From: Clostridia bacterium
GTDB lineage: Bacteria > Bacillota > Clostridia > Oscillospirales > CAG-272
DNA: 40,171 nucleotides
Direction: 5' to 3'
Assembly (NCBI GenBank): GCA_029007295.1
Contig: JAQXHN010000051.1
Coordinates: 1-40,171 of the forward strand
Shown: in pieces, positions 14,697 through 22,398 of the stretch
Layout of the letters: every line of letters starts with the position of its first letter
Position numbering within the stretch: position 1 is the first letter of the stretch
Translations under genes and position numbers: made by a program
Notes under the pieces: model-generated
The model's input: only the letters and a program-made list of their open reading frames with translations
What the model was told of the DNA's origin: nothing
Database searches by the model: none

Positions 14697-16478
14697 TTAT
14701 TCTGCGGCGGTTGAATCGTCAACTGCAACTGTATCTTCTTCGGGTGAATAAACATCCTTATATACCTGATAATCCTCATAATCATCAAGCGTTGCATCGT
14801 TAAGATTGAGAACTGCGTAATAGTTCTGTGAGAAATCGTCAAAATCATCCGACGCAAGGTAAGCGTCCTTGTAAACAAACAAGGGAATAACAGGCATATC
14901 GTTCATAAGGAGCTTCTCTGCTTCGTGCAAAAGCGATGCCCGCTTTGCGGAATCGCTCTCGTTATACGCCGCATCGATCTTTGCGTCGTATTCGGAGCTC
15001 ATATAACCCGTTACGCCCGGCTTAACCGTTGTGCTTTCGCTGAAATCCACACTCGCTCCGGAATAAGCGCCGGCAAAGGGTGCAAGCGTTGAAAACGCAT
15101 CGACGCTTGTGGCTAATGCATCAACGAGCATTACATCAAAATCTCTGTCGTAATATGCCTTTGAGAAAAGGTCTGTATACTGGTCGTAGTCATGGTCCAT
15201 GTGGTACTTGCTGCCAACAGCCTCAATTGTAACATTAAATCCGAGCTCTCCCCATACCTTTTTAACATATTCCGCAACAGCGTTTGAAGTCTCGTCTTCA
15301 CGAATCGTTACCGTAAAGTCCTTTACGGTCACATTCGCAGAATTTATCAGGCTCTTAGCCTCGTCCATATTTGCAGAAGCGGAAATTAAGGCGCCGCCTT
15401 CTTTTCGGAAGGAAGTTCCCTTTTTGGTGTCGAACACCTTTGAGGGCACAACGCCGCCCGAAACCGATGCAAATTTAACAATATTTACAAGCTCGTTTCT
15501 GTCGATTGCAAGCGAAAGTGCTTTTCTGACATCGGCGTTGTCAAACGGAGCCTTTGTTGTATTCAGATACAGGGTAGCGCTTGACATGGTTTCGTTTTCC
15601 GTAACCTTATCCTTATACTCCTCCCTTGCGGAAAGGGGAAGCTCGGATATATATACGATCTCGCCCTTATTGTACATTTCAAGCGCTTCGTCAGCTGTGC
15701 AGAAGTAAACCTTGAATCTGTACGGCTTGACATATTTGTCGAGCTTCTGCGTTTCGCTCTCTACATCGCGGTAATAGTATATCGAGCGCTCCAGAATCAT
15801 CGAATCCTCACCGGGTACGAAAATCTTTGCGTAGTACGGTCCGTTTGTTGCTATTGTTGCGTAGAACGAACCCCAATCCTTTAATCTTGAAACCTTGTCC
15901 TCGCGGAGAGGAACAAGCGCCGGGCTTGCAAGATACTTCTTAAACGCCTCAACGTCAATTTCCTTTTCAAAAGTAATTGTAAGGATCTGCGGCTCGGTGG
16001 CAACCGCTCCGAAATCGTCAATGGAAGCGTCGCCGGATTTGCACGCCTTTGCATTCTTTATATCAAAAAGCATTGAAGCGGCCTCGCTGGACGACGAGGG
16101 TTCGATTATTCTCTTCCACGCAAACACAAAATCATCTGCGGTAACGCTTCTGCCGTCAGACCAATGCGTCAGGTTTAACTTGATTTCCATATAGAAATCG
16201 CCCTCACGGTTTATACCCGTCGTATAGCTCTTGCAGAGCGCATTAACAATGTCTCCGTCTTCGTCAACGGAGAAAAGTCCCTCATAAAGCAAGCCGAGGA
16301 GCTTTACTCCCGCATCGTCAAGATAAGCATACATCGGGTCAAGAGTTCTGACTCTTGACGAGAAATATACCGGTATGATTGCGCCCTTCTCTTTGTCATT
16401 GGGAGAAATGGATGCACATGACGTTAAAACGGACATAAGCGTCAGTATGCTTAACGCAAATGCAATAATTTTTTTCAT
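14697..16478 (-). CDS. Oligopeptide-type ABC transporter substrate-binding lipoprotein
   Basis: A 593-residue solute-binding protein of family 5 (OppA/DppA type). The signal peptide ends in the lipobox VLTSC, so it would be anchored outside the membrane. The family pattern is clear: an RTLDP stretch near 44, LLYEGLF near 63, WSDGRSVTADDFVFAWKR near 105 (the family signature), and DVRKALSLAIDRNELV near 320. The C-terminus is Asp/Glu-rich. It binds peptides or a similar solute. No permease or ATPase genes are adjacent, so it must work with a transporter elsewhere. It has its own promoter and terminator. GGAGG precedes the ATG. Confidence 0.94.
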   Translation of the reverse strand: MKKIIAFALSILTLMSVLTSCASISPNDKEKGAIIPVYFSSRVRTLDPMYAYLDDAGVKLLGLLYEGLFSVDEDGDIVNALCKSYTTGINREGDFYMEIKLNLTHWSDGRSVTADDFVFAWKRIIEPSSSSEAASMLFDIKNAKACKSGDASIDDFGAVATEPQILTITFEKEIDVEAFKKYLASPALVPLREDKVSRLKDWGSFYATIATNGPYYAKIFVPGEDSMILERSIYYYRDVESETQKLDKYVKPYRFKVYFCTADEALEMYNKGEIVYISELPLSAREEYKDKVTENETMSSATLYLNTTKAPFDNADVRKALSLAIDRNELVNIVKFASVSGGVVPSKVFDTKKGTSFRKEGGALISASANMDEAKSLINSANVTVKDFTVTIREDETSNAVAEYVKKVWGELGFNVTIEAVGSKYHMDHDYDQYTDLFSKAYYDRDFDVMLVDALATSVDAFSTLAPFAGAYSGASVDFSESTTVKPGVTGYMSSEYDAKIDAAYNESDSAKRASLLHEAEKLLMNDMPVIPLFVYKDAYLASDDFDDFSQNYYAVLNLNDATLDDYEDYQVYKDVYSPEEDTVAVDDSTAAE

Positions 16479-16524
16479 TATGGATTTCCTCCGAAATTAT
16501 TGGCTGATTTATACATTCTATATT

Positions 16525-16553
16525 ATTATACAGCAAAACACATTTGTTTGCAA
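16525..16553 (-). promoter_or_regulatory. Sigma-A promoter of the oligopeptide-binding gene
   Basis: TTGCAA (16548-16553), a 17-base spacer and TATAAT (16525-16530), giving a leader of about 40 bases. Confidence 0.8.
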
Positions 16554-16643
16554 GACCTAATATTATATAAATTACGAATTTTTTCTAACATTAGTCCGCA
16601 TTTTCCGCTCGGATTTGTTATTTTTAACCTAATTATTCTCCAT

Positions 16644-16673
16644 GTGATAATTATCCGTGATTACGACATACTA
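16644..16673 (+). promoter_or_regulatory. Likely forespore (sigma-G type) promoter of gpr
   Basis: CATACTA (16667-16673) matches the sigma-G/F type -10. GTGATA (16644-16649) sits 17 bases upstream as a partial -35. The ATG of gpr follows by about 27 bases. In Bacillus, gpr is a forespore gene, so the match in this position is meaningful. No sigma-A promoter is visible on this strand. Confidence 0.6.
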
Positions 16674-16700
16674 ATACGTAAACAACACGGGAGATAAAAA

Positions 16701-17573
16701 ATGATATCTGACAAGCAATATACCGATCTCGGCTGCGAATTCGGCGTTGCGCTCGGCAAAAGCGATGACACCGAGCTTTTCGAATACGAACAGGACGGAT
16801 TCCGAATCCAGAAGCTGGAGATTAAATCCGATAACGCCGCAAAAAAAATAGGAAAAGCGGTAGGTCATTACGCAAATATTTTTATAGACGACATAAGCAA
16901 TGTTTCAAGAAAACAAATGAAAACGGCAAGAGAGCTATTGTCAAAAATTATTATCGAATATTGCTCTCATATCGGATACCTCGGCGGGAAGGTGCTTGTG
17001 TGCGGGCTCGGAAACAGATTTCTTACTCCCGATTCGCTCGGCAGTAAATGCTGCGATTTTTTAACCGTTACGGGTCATATTGCGGAAAACAATCCCGATC
17101 TGTTCAATACGCTGTGCCATGCGGAAATATATGCCGTATCACCGGGCACAACCGCCCAGACCGGAATGGAATGCGCCGATATTCTCCGTTCGGTAACAAA
17201 CTTTCTGAAGCCTGAAATCGTTATTTGCATAGACTCCCTTGCTGCTAAAAATCCGGAGCGTCTTGCCGCAACCGTTCAAATATCGACAGTAGGACTGGCT
17301 CCCGGCTCGGGCGTTGGGAACAGACAGGGAGCCATCGACAAAAACACCCTCGGAATTCCTGTTCTGAGCGTCGGAGTGCCTACGGTATGCAACAGCGACA
17401 CCCTTGTTTACGACGCTCTCGAAAAATCCTCGTTAAGCGAATATTCGGAAAAAATACTTTCAAAAATGAACAGCCGGGGGATGGTGGTGTCCCCCGGAGA
17501 CTGTGATATTTCCATTGATATTTTTGCGCGTCTGATTGCACACAGCATAGACAGCGCATTTGATTTCGGCTGA
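16701..17573 (+). CDS. gpr: Germination protease, cleaves small acid-soluble spore proteins
   Basis: A 290-residue member of the GPR family (MEROPS A25). It is made as a zymogen in the forespore and degrades DNA-protecting SASPs at germination. Conserved stretches are GLGNRFLTPDSLG near 100, SPGTTAQTGMEC near 150, the DSLAA block near 175 and the PGSGVGN block near 205, followed by TLGIPVLSVGVPT. GGGAG lies before the ATG. It is shorter than the Bacillus enzyme (about 370 residues), mostly at the C-terminus and in loops, but no core motif is missing. It shows that the organism is, or recently was, a spore former. It is convergent with srtB, with one base between the stop codons. Confidence 0.95.
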   Translation: MISDKQYTDLGCEFGVALGKSDDTELFEYEQDGFRIQKLEIKSDNAAKKIGKAVGHYANIFIDDISNVSRKQMKTARELLSKIIIEYCSHIGYLGGKVLVCGLGNRFLTPDSLGSKCCDFLTVTGHIAENNPDLFNTLCHAEIYAVSPGTTAQTGMECADILRSVTNFLKPEIVICIDSLAAKNPERLAATVQISTVGLAPGSGVGNRQGAIDKNTLGIPVLSVGVPTVCNSDTLVYDALEKSSLSEYSEKILSKMNSRGMVVSPGDCDISIDIFARLIAHSIDSAFDFG

Positions 17574-17574
17574 G

Positions 17575-18408
17575 CTATTTTGTCATCTCATCCGAACGCA
17601 GAACCCCCTGAACAAGGTAACGCTTTTCTTCCGCTCCGCTCGGAACACATGTGGAAAGGGTGACGATTTTGTCCTGCGTAGTGAGAGTTACGCCTTCCTT
17701 TACCGTTTTTGTTACAGTCAAAGGGTTAAGGCAGGAGTCAAGATACTGACTGTACTCCTCGTCATCACGAAAATCAAAGGATTTTAAAATATGTCTGTTA
17801 TCGTATTCATAAGCCGAAAAAATCTCGTACGTCAGCTTGTGTCCCGGAATATAGATAATTATATTCGGATTATCTATCATAAACTGCATACTTTTGTAAT
17901 CGTGCAATCCGCCGAAAAACGTTTTATTCGCCATATAATGCCCGTATATTACGGTATTTCTGTCGGAAAAATCCTTTTTGTTTAAATATTGGGTAAATAT
18001 ACAGCCGCAAACGTCCGGATTCCCGAGATAATCACGGCGAAGATAATATTCCTCGCTCGTTTCGCTCTGTACAATGGGATAATCTACCTTTGTTCCCGGG
18101 ATGGTTATCCAAGCATAAATATCCGGATTTTCGAATTTAAGGGCGTCAAAATCCACATAACTGTCAGGCAATTCGGGCACGATTTCCGTTTCGGTTGACG
18201 GTTGTTCGGCGGTATTATCGGTGTGCACGGCGTCCGAAGCTTCTGTTTCCGTCTTGTATTTATCAAAATCGTAGCTTTTTCCGTGAGTCATCCGCCACGC
18301 CGTAAAGCCGGCGCCTGCGGCAACGGCAAGGCACAGTACAGTCACGATAAGCCAAACAACCTTTTTTCTTTTCTTATTTCCGGTATTACGATTATTATCT
18401 TTATCCAT
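17575..18408 (-). CDS. srtB: Class B sortase
   Basis: A 277-residue membrane-anchored transpeptidase that attaches surface proteins to peptidoglycan. A Lys/Arg-rich N-terminus and a membrane segment (about 17-37) are followed by an acidic linker and the catalytic domain (about 85-275). The triad is visible: His157 in YGHYM, Cys254 in LSTC and Arg263 in KRYLVQG. The extra helical segment before the Cys fits class B. No sorting-signal substrate is seen in the window, although the truncated surface protein at the left edge might carry one. No Shine-Dalgarno is seen before the ATG; a ten-codon ORF ends seven bases before the start (see 18415-18444). Confidence 0.93.
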   Translation of the reverse strand: MDKDNNRNTGNKKRKKVVWLIVTVLCLAVAAGAGFTAWRMTHGKSYDFDKYKTETEASDAVHTDNTAEQPSTETEIVPELPDSYVDFDALKFENPDIYAWITIPGTKVDYPIVQSETSEEYYLRRDYLGNPDVCGCIFTQYLNKKDFSDRNTVIYGHYMANKTFFGGLHDYKSMQFMIDNPNIIIYIPGHKLTYEIFSAYEYDNRHILKSFDFRDDEEYSQYLDSCLNPLTVTKTVKEGVTLTTQDKIVTLSTCVPSGAEEKRYLVQGVLRSDEMTK

Positions 18409-18414
18409 GGCGTT

Positions 18415-18444
18415 TTAAACAAAATTCACGTCAAGTAGACGCAT
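18415..18444 (-). CDS. Possible nine-residue leader peptide ahead of srtB
   Basis: Within the srtB leader, ATG at 18444 starts a ten-codon frame coding for MRLLDVNFV and ending in TAA. GGGGG lies three bases before the ATG, closer than ideal. The stop is six bases before the srtB ATG, which lacks its own ribosome site, so translation of the short ORF could deliver ribosomes to srtB. Chance cannot be excluded for so short a frame. Confidence 0.3.
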   Translation of the reverse strand: MRLLDVNFV

Positions 18445-18491
18445 ATTCCCCCAAGGTTTCTTATTTTTACATGATGTTCTTTACATTAAAT

Positions 18492-18520
18492 ATAATACAA
18501 CGCAATGCGGTATTAGTCAA
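18492..18520 (-). promoter_or_regulatory. Sigma-A promoter of srtB
   Basis: TTGACT (18515-18520), a 17-base spacer and TATTAT (18492-18497). The spacer holds the near-palindrome CGCAATGCGG. The transcript leader would be about 77 bases. Confidence 0.75.
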
Positions 18521-18540
18521 GTATAAAATATTAACATAAA

Positions 18541-18573
18541 AAACCGTTTTCCTGATTTTCAGGAAAACGGTTT
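18541..18573 (-). terminator. Intrinsic terminator of the isomerase-oxidoreductase pair
   Basis: A 15-base perfect stem (18541-18555 and 18559-18573) with a three-base loop. On the minus strand six T follow. It lies eight bases past the isomerase stop. Confidence 0.92.
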
Positions 18574-18580
18574 CGGTTTT

Positions 18581-19549
18581 TTATGCCCAAGCCATTGTCG
18601 TAGGTTTTTCTTCTTTGATAATCGCCTGCTTTAAGAAGTAAAGTGCCTTGTCAAGTCCCTCGTCAATGCTCATAACACTGTCCTCATGCTCGATGGAGAG
18701 AACATTGTCGTAACCGCAAAGACGGAGATTGCTGATCATATCGCGCCAATACTGCATATCGTTGCCGTATCCGACAGAACGGAATACCCAAGCACGGTTG
18801 ATTTCGTCCGAGTAATGCTTGGTATCAAGAACACCGTTCTTTGCAACATTGTACTTATCAATCTTGGTATCCTTCGCATGACAATGGAAGATAGCTCCCT
18901 TAAGCTCGCGGATAGCCGCAACGGGATCCATTCCCTGCCAAATAAGGTGCGACGGGTCGAAGTTAGCGCCGATTGTATCGCCGACCGCCTTACGAAGCTT
19001 AAGAAGCGTTTCGGGATTGTAAACGCAAAATCCCGGGTGCATTTCAAACGCAAGCTTGGTAACGCCGTGCTGCTTTGCAAATTCGGCAGTTTCCTGCCAA
19101 TACGGAATCATAACCTCGTTCCACTGATAGTCGAGAATTTCCAAAAACCATTCCGGCCATGGGCAGGTAACCCAGTTAGGATGATGCGAATCCTTGCTGT
19201 CTCCGGGGCAGCCGGAGAAACATGTCAGGGTATCTAAGCCGATTCTCTCTGCGAGAAGAACTGCGTCCTTGAAATCCTTATCGTATCTCAGGGCAATTTC
19301 CTTGTTCGGGTGAATGGGGTTGCCGTGAACGGAAAAAGCGGATACCGTCAGTCCGGATTTCTTTATTGTATTTTCAAATTTCTTGTATTCGTCCAAATCC
19401 TTTAACAGAAGCTCGGGATTGCAATGCTCCTTACCGCCCCATCCGCCTGCGCCGATCTCGATAGCCTCGACGCCCTTGGATTTTGCAATATCCAGCACCT
19501 GCTCCAACGGTTTATCTCTGTAAAGGCTTATTAACAAACCTAATTTCAT
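18581..19549 (-). CDS. Sugar phosphate isomerase/epimerase family TIM-barrel protein
   Basis: A 322-residue xylose-isomerase-like TIM barrel (AP endonuclease family 2 fold), cytoplasmic. The usual metal ligands are seen in order: Glu in FEMHPG near 165, Asp in NFDPSHL near 198, His in HCHAKD near 225 and Glu in SIEHED near 285. Such proteins interconvert keto-sugars or inositol derivatives. It is paired with a Gfo/Idh/MocA oxidoreductase 15 bases upstream, and such pairs commonly oxidise a sugar or glycoside and then isomerise the keto product. The true substrate cannot be told from sequence. Confidence 0.9.
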   Translation of the reverse strand: MKLGLLISLYRDKPLEQVLDIAKSKGVEAIEIGAGGWGGKEHCNPELLLKDLDEYKKFENTIKKSGLTVSAFSVHGNPIHPNKEIALRYDKDFKDAVLLAERIGLDTLTCFSGCPGDSKDSHHPNWVTCPWPEWFLEILDYQWNEVMIPYWQETAEFAKQHGVTKLAFEMHPGFCVYNPETLLKLRKAVGDTIGANFDPSHLIWQGMDPVAAIRELKGAIFHCHAKDTKIDKYNVAKNGVLDTKHYSDEINRAWVFRSVGYGNDMQYWRDMISNLRLCGYDNVLSIEHEDSVMSIDEGLDKALYFLKQAIIKEEKPTTMAWA

Positions 19550-19564
19550 TTTATTACTCCTAAA

Positions 19565-20647
19565 TCAGTTAAAATAAAAGGGCTTGCCGGTCTTTGCGGA
19601 CTCGTAGATTCCTTCGAGGATTCTTGTAACAGTATAAGCTTCAAAGGGAGCAACGGGTGTAGGAGTATCGTTAATGATACTGTCAATCCACTTTCTTGCT
19701 TCAACAAAACCGCTGTCGTCGTTATTTGCTCCCTCGAAAAAGTCAACGCCGCCGCAATTCATATCGGGTATTATCATTGTCTGTCTGCCGTTGCGAATGA
19801 GATTGATTCTGGGTCCGTCCCACATATCTGCGCCGGCCTTTGTTCCGCACAGCACGGTTGAAGCCTCTCTGGGCTTTGCATGGTTTAACGCCCATGCGGA
19901 TTCAAGGTATACGGTAGCCCCGTTTTCCATTACTATAAATCCGAATGCGGAATCCTCAACTTTGAATTTTTCGGGATCCCAGTCCCCCCATACGTTGCCG
20001 GTCTGCGTATCATTGTTAAGCTTGTGATAAGTTGTTCCCACCGCATATTTCGGCTTGTGGTTGTTCATAATCCAAAGCGTAAGGTCAAGCGCATGCGTTC
20101 CGATGTCAATAAGAGGACCGCCGCCCTGCTTCTCTTCGTCAAGAAATACGCCCCATGTAGGAACGGCTCTGCGGCGAAGCGCAATTGCTCTTGCATAATA
20201 AATGTCGCCGAAGGTGCCCTGCTCTGCTTCTCTCTTTAATAAGAGTGAGTCGGGACGCTGTCTGTTCTGATAACCGATGTTGAGCTTCTTGCCCGTTCTT
20301 TCGGCGGCGTCAAGCATTTTCTTCGCTTCTGCCGAGTTAATCGCCATGGGCTTTTCACACATTACATGCTTACCTGCTTCGAGAGCGTCGACAGTTATAA
20401 AGCTGTGACTGCTGTTGGGCGTGCATACATGAACGACGTCAATATCCTTTTCGGCAAGTAATTCCTTATAATCGGCAAATACCTTTGCGCCCTCAACGCC
20501 GAACTGCTTTGCCGCTTTTTCCGCACGTTCGGGAATGATGTCGCAAAACGCAACCATTTCGCATTCCTTTACCTTGCTGAGAGAGGGCATGTGCTTACCG
20601 TTTGCAATACCGCCGCATCCGATGATTCCTATTCTGAGTTTTTCCAT
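19565..20647 (-). CDS. Gfo/Idh/MocA family NAD(P)-dependent oxidoreductase
   Basis: A 360-residue dehydrogenase. The N-terminal Rossmann domain (1-125) starts with RIGIIGCGGIANGKHMPSL and contains the family CEKPMA with its conserved Lys near 98. The C-terminal domain has DIGTHALDL near 180, where the His is usually catalytic. Members oxidise or reduce sugars, inositols and glycosides. AAGGAG precedes the ATG. It is the first gene of a two-gene operon with the isomerase, under a promoter filled by a palindrome that looks like an operator. No sugar regulator gene is adjacent. Confidence 0.92.
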   Translation of the reverse strand: MEKLRIGIIGCGGIANGKHMPSLSKVKECEMVAFCDIIPERAEKAAKQFGVEGAKVFADYKELLAEKDIDVVHVCTPNSSHSFITVDALEAGKHVMCEKPMAINSAEAKKMLDAAERTGKKLNIGYQNRQRPDSLLLKREAEQGTFGDIYYARAIALRRRAVPTWGVFLDEEKQGGGPLIDIGTHALDLTLWIMNNHKPKYAVGTTYHKLNNDTQTGNVWGDWDPEKFKVEDSAFGFIVMENGATVYLESAWALNHAKPREASTVLCGTKAGADMWDGPRINLIRNGRQTMIIPDMNCGGVDFFEGANNDDSGFVEARKWIDSIINDTPTPVAPFEAYTVTRILEGIYESAKTGKPFYFN

Positions 20648-20708
20648 GATTTATTCTCCTTAAATCAAATAATATTCAGTCTGAAGCAAATAGACTCTGC
20701 TGTAATAG

Positions 20709-20737
20709 ATGTTATCACATTTACTAATAAATGTCAA
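20709..20737 (-). promoter_or_regulatory. Promoter with embedded palindrome, isomerase-oxidoreductase pair
   Basis: TTGACA (20732-20737), a 17-base spacer and TAACAT (20709-20714). A palindrome with seven-base arms (ACATTTA and TAAATGT around CTAA, 20717-20734) fills the spacer and runs into the -35. A repressor bound there would block RNA polymerase. Confidence 0.75.
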
Positions 20738-20783
20738 GCGAATTGTAACATTGTATGCCTACAATTATCGAATTATTTAATTC

Positions 20784-20836
20784 AAAAAAAGCAGCTGACA
20801 CCTCATGCTGACACAAAAAGGCGCCGACTGCTTTTT
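20784..20836 (-). terminator. Terminator of the branched-chain amino-acid operon
   Basis: AAAAAGCAG pairs with CTGCTTTTT (20786-20794 and 20828-20836) around a 33-base loop that contains CTGACAC twice. The 3' arm runs into seven T on the minus strand. It starts four bases past the livF stop. Confidence 0.75.
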
Positions 20837-20840
20837 CGGT

Positions 20841-21557
20841 TTACTGCTTTGATTTGCCTAAGTAGGCTTCCTTTACCCTTTCGTTCTTCAAAAGCTCATT
20901 TCCGGAGCCTGTAAGGGCAATGCTTCCGGTTTCGATTACATAGGCTCTCGACGCCGCCTTCAGTGCCATGTTTGCGTTCTGCTCGTTTAATAGCACCGCA
21001 ATTCCGTTTTCATTTACGGTTCTGATGATTGAAAAGATATCCTTTACAACCAAGGGAGCAAGTCCCAGCGAAGGCTCGTCCATCATTATCAGCTTCGGCT
21101 TTGCCATCAAAGCTCTCGCTACTGCGAGCATCTGCTGTTCGCCGCCCGAAAGGGTGCCTGCATGCTGCCAGTGGCGTTCCTTTAATCTCGGGAACAGGGA
21201 ATAGACGTAATCAATATCCTTATGAAAATTGTCTTTCCGAAGATATGCGCCAATTTTGAGGTTTTCAAGAACGGTTAAATTCGGGAAAACATGTCTGCCC
21301 TCGGGAACAAGCGTCAAGCCTTTTGACACAATTTTATCGGGAGAGAGCCCCGTAATAACCTCTTCGCCGAACCGAATTGTTCCTCCCTGCGGTTTGATAA
21401 GTCCCGCAATGCAGCGAAGTATGGTCGACTTTCCGGCGCCGTTTGCGCCGATAAGAGTTACTATTTCGCCCTCCTTAATCTCAAGAGAAACATTATTTAC
21501 CGCATGGATACCGCCGAAATGAACATCAAGCGATTCTATTTCAATTATATTACTCAT
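20841..21557 (-). CDS. livF: Branched-chain amino-acid ABC transporter ATP-binding protein LivF
   Basis: A 238-residue ATPase subunit that powers uptake with LivG. Walker A is GANGAGKST near 38, the signature is LSGGEQQ near 135, and Walker B is LIMMDEPSLGL near 155. The glycine-rich LivF pattern LVPEGRHVFPNLTV is present near 85. Its ATG overlaps the livG stop by eight bases, which indicates coupled translation. It is the last gene of the liv operon. Confidence 0.96.
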   Translation of the reverse strand: MSNIIEIESLDVHFGGIHAVNNVSLEIKEGEIVTLIGANGAGKSTILRCIAGLIKPQGGTIRFGEEVITGLSPDKIVSKGLTLVPEGRHVFPNLTVLENLKIGAYLRKDNFHKDIDYVYSLFPRLKERHWQHAGTLSGGEQQMLAVARALMAKPKLIMMDEPSLGLAPLVVKDIFSIIRTVNENGIAVLLNEQNANMALKAASRAYVIETGSIALTGSGNELLKNERVKEAYLGKSKQ

Positions 21558-22398
21558 CGTCTGCTCCTCCGAGATATGCCTCTATTACACGGGGATTTGA
21601 TTGGATTTCGCTCGGAATTCCGTTTGCTATTTCCCGACCGAAGTCAATTACATAAATTCTATCCGAAATATCCATAACGAGATTCATATGGTGCTCAATG
21701 AGCAATATGGTAATATCGAAGGTTTTGCGAATAAAACGGATAAACTCGGCAAGCTCGTCTGTTTCCTGAGGATTCATTCCGGCCGCCGGCTCGTCAAGAA
21801 GCAAAAGCTTGGGATTTGTCGCCAAAGCTCTTGCAATTTCAACCTTTCTCTGCTTACCGTACGGGAGTCCGGTTGCAATTTCATACTTAACGTCCTCTAA
21901 GTCGAAAAGCTTCAAAAGCTCAAGCGTCTCGTTTCTCATCCTCTGCTCTTCTTTTCCGTTAAAGTGGAACGCGGCAGAGAAAAATCCCGACTTTTTTCTT
22001 AAATGCTTTGCTATCAGAATGTTTTCAAATACCGTCATAGATTTGAACAGTCTGATATTTTGGAATGTTCTCGCCATGCCGAGCTTAGTGAGCTTATCCG
22101 GGGTCTTTACGACCGAATGCGTATATTTGCCCCTGTTTTCGCCGGCGTAAAGCTTTTTCATCTTGCCCTTCGGGTAATTTTCTATAATCTTTTTGCCCTC
22201 AAAGAAGATTGCTCCGTTTGTCGGCTCATATACGCCCGTAATTGCATTGAACGCGGTTGTTTTTCCGGCTCCGTTCGGGCCGATTATCGCAACAATCTCG
22301 CCTTCGTATACGTCAAGCGAAAGATTGTTAACCGCAACAACGCCGCCGAACTGCATGGTTACGTCTTCTACGTGCAAAATATTTTTCTTCTCTTGCAT
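21550..22398 (-). CDS. livG: Branched-chain amino-acid ABC transporter ATP-binding protein LivG
   Basis: A 282-residue ATPase subunit. Walker A is GPNGAGKTT near 38, LGMARTFQNIRLF near 105 is typical of LivG, and Walker B is LLLLDEPAAGMN near 190. The C-terminal AFLGG-like end reads AYLGG. About 20 extra residues rich in Lys and Tyr (about 70-95) lie before the Q-loop region compared with E. coli LivG (255 residues). The canonical LSGG signature is replaced by LPYGKQRKVEIARAL, which is normal for LivG. Its start overlaps the livM stop as TAATG. Confidence 0.96.
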   Translation of the reverse strand: MQEKKNILHVEDVTMQFGGVVAVNNLSLDVYEGEIVAIIGPNGAGKTTAFNAITGVYEPTNGAIFFEGKKIIENYPKGKMKKLYAGENRGKYTHSVVKTPDKLTKLGMARTFQNIRLFKSMTVFENILIAKHLRKKSGFFSAAFHFNGKEEQRMRNETLELLKLFDLEDVKYEIATGLPYGKQRKVEIARALATNPKLLLLDEPAAGMNPQETDELAEFIRFIRKTFDITILLIEHHMNLVMDISDRIYVIDFGREIANGIPSEIQSNPRVIEAYLGGADDE

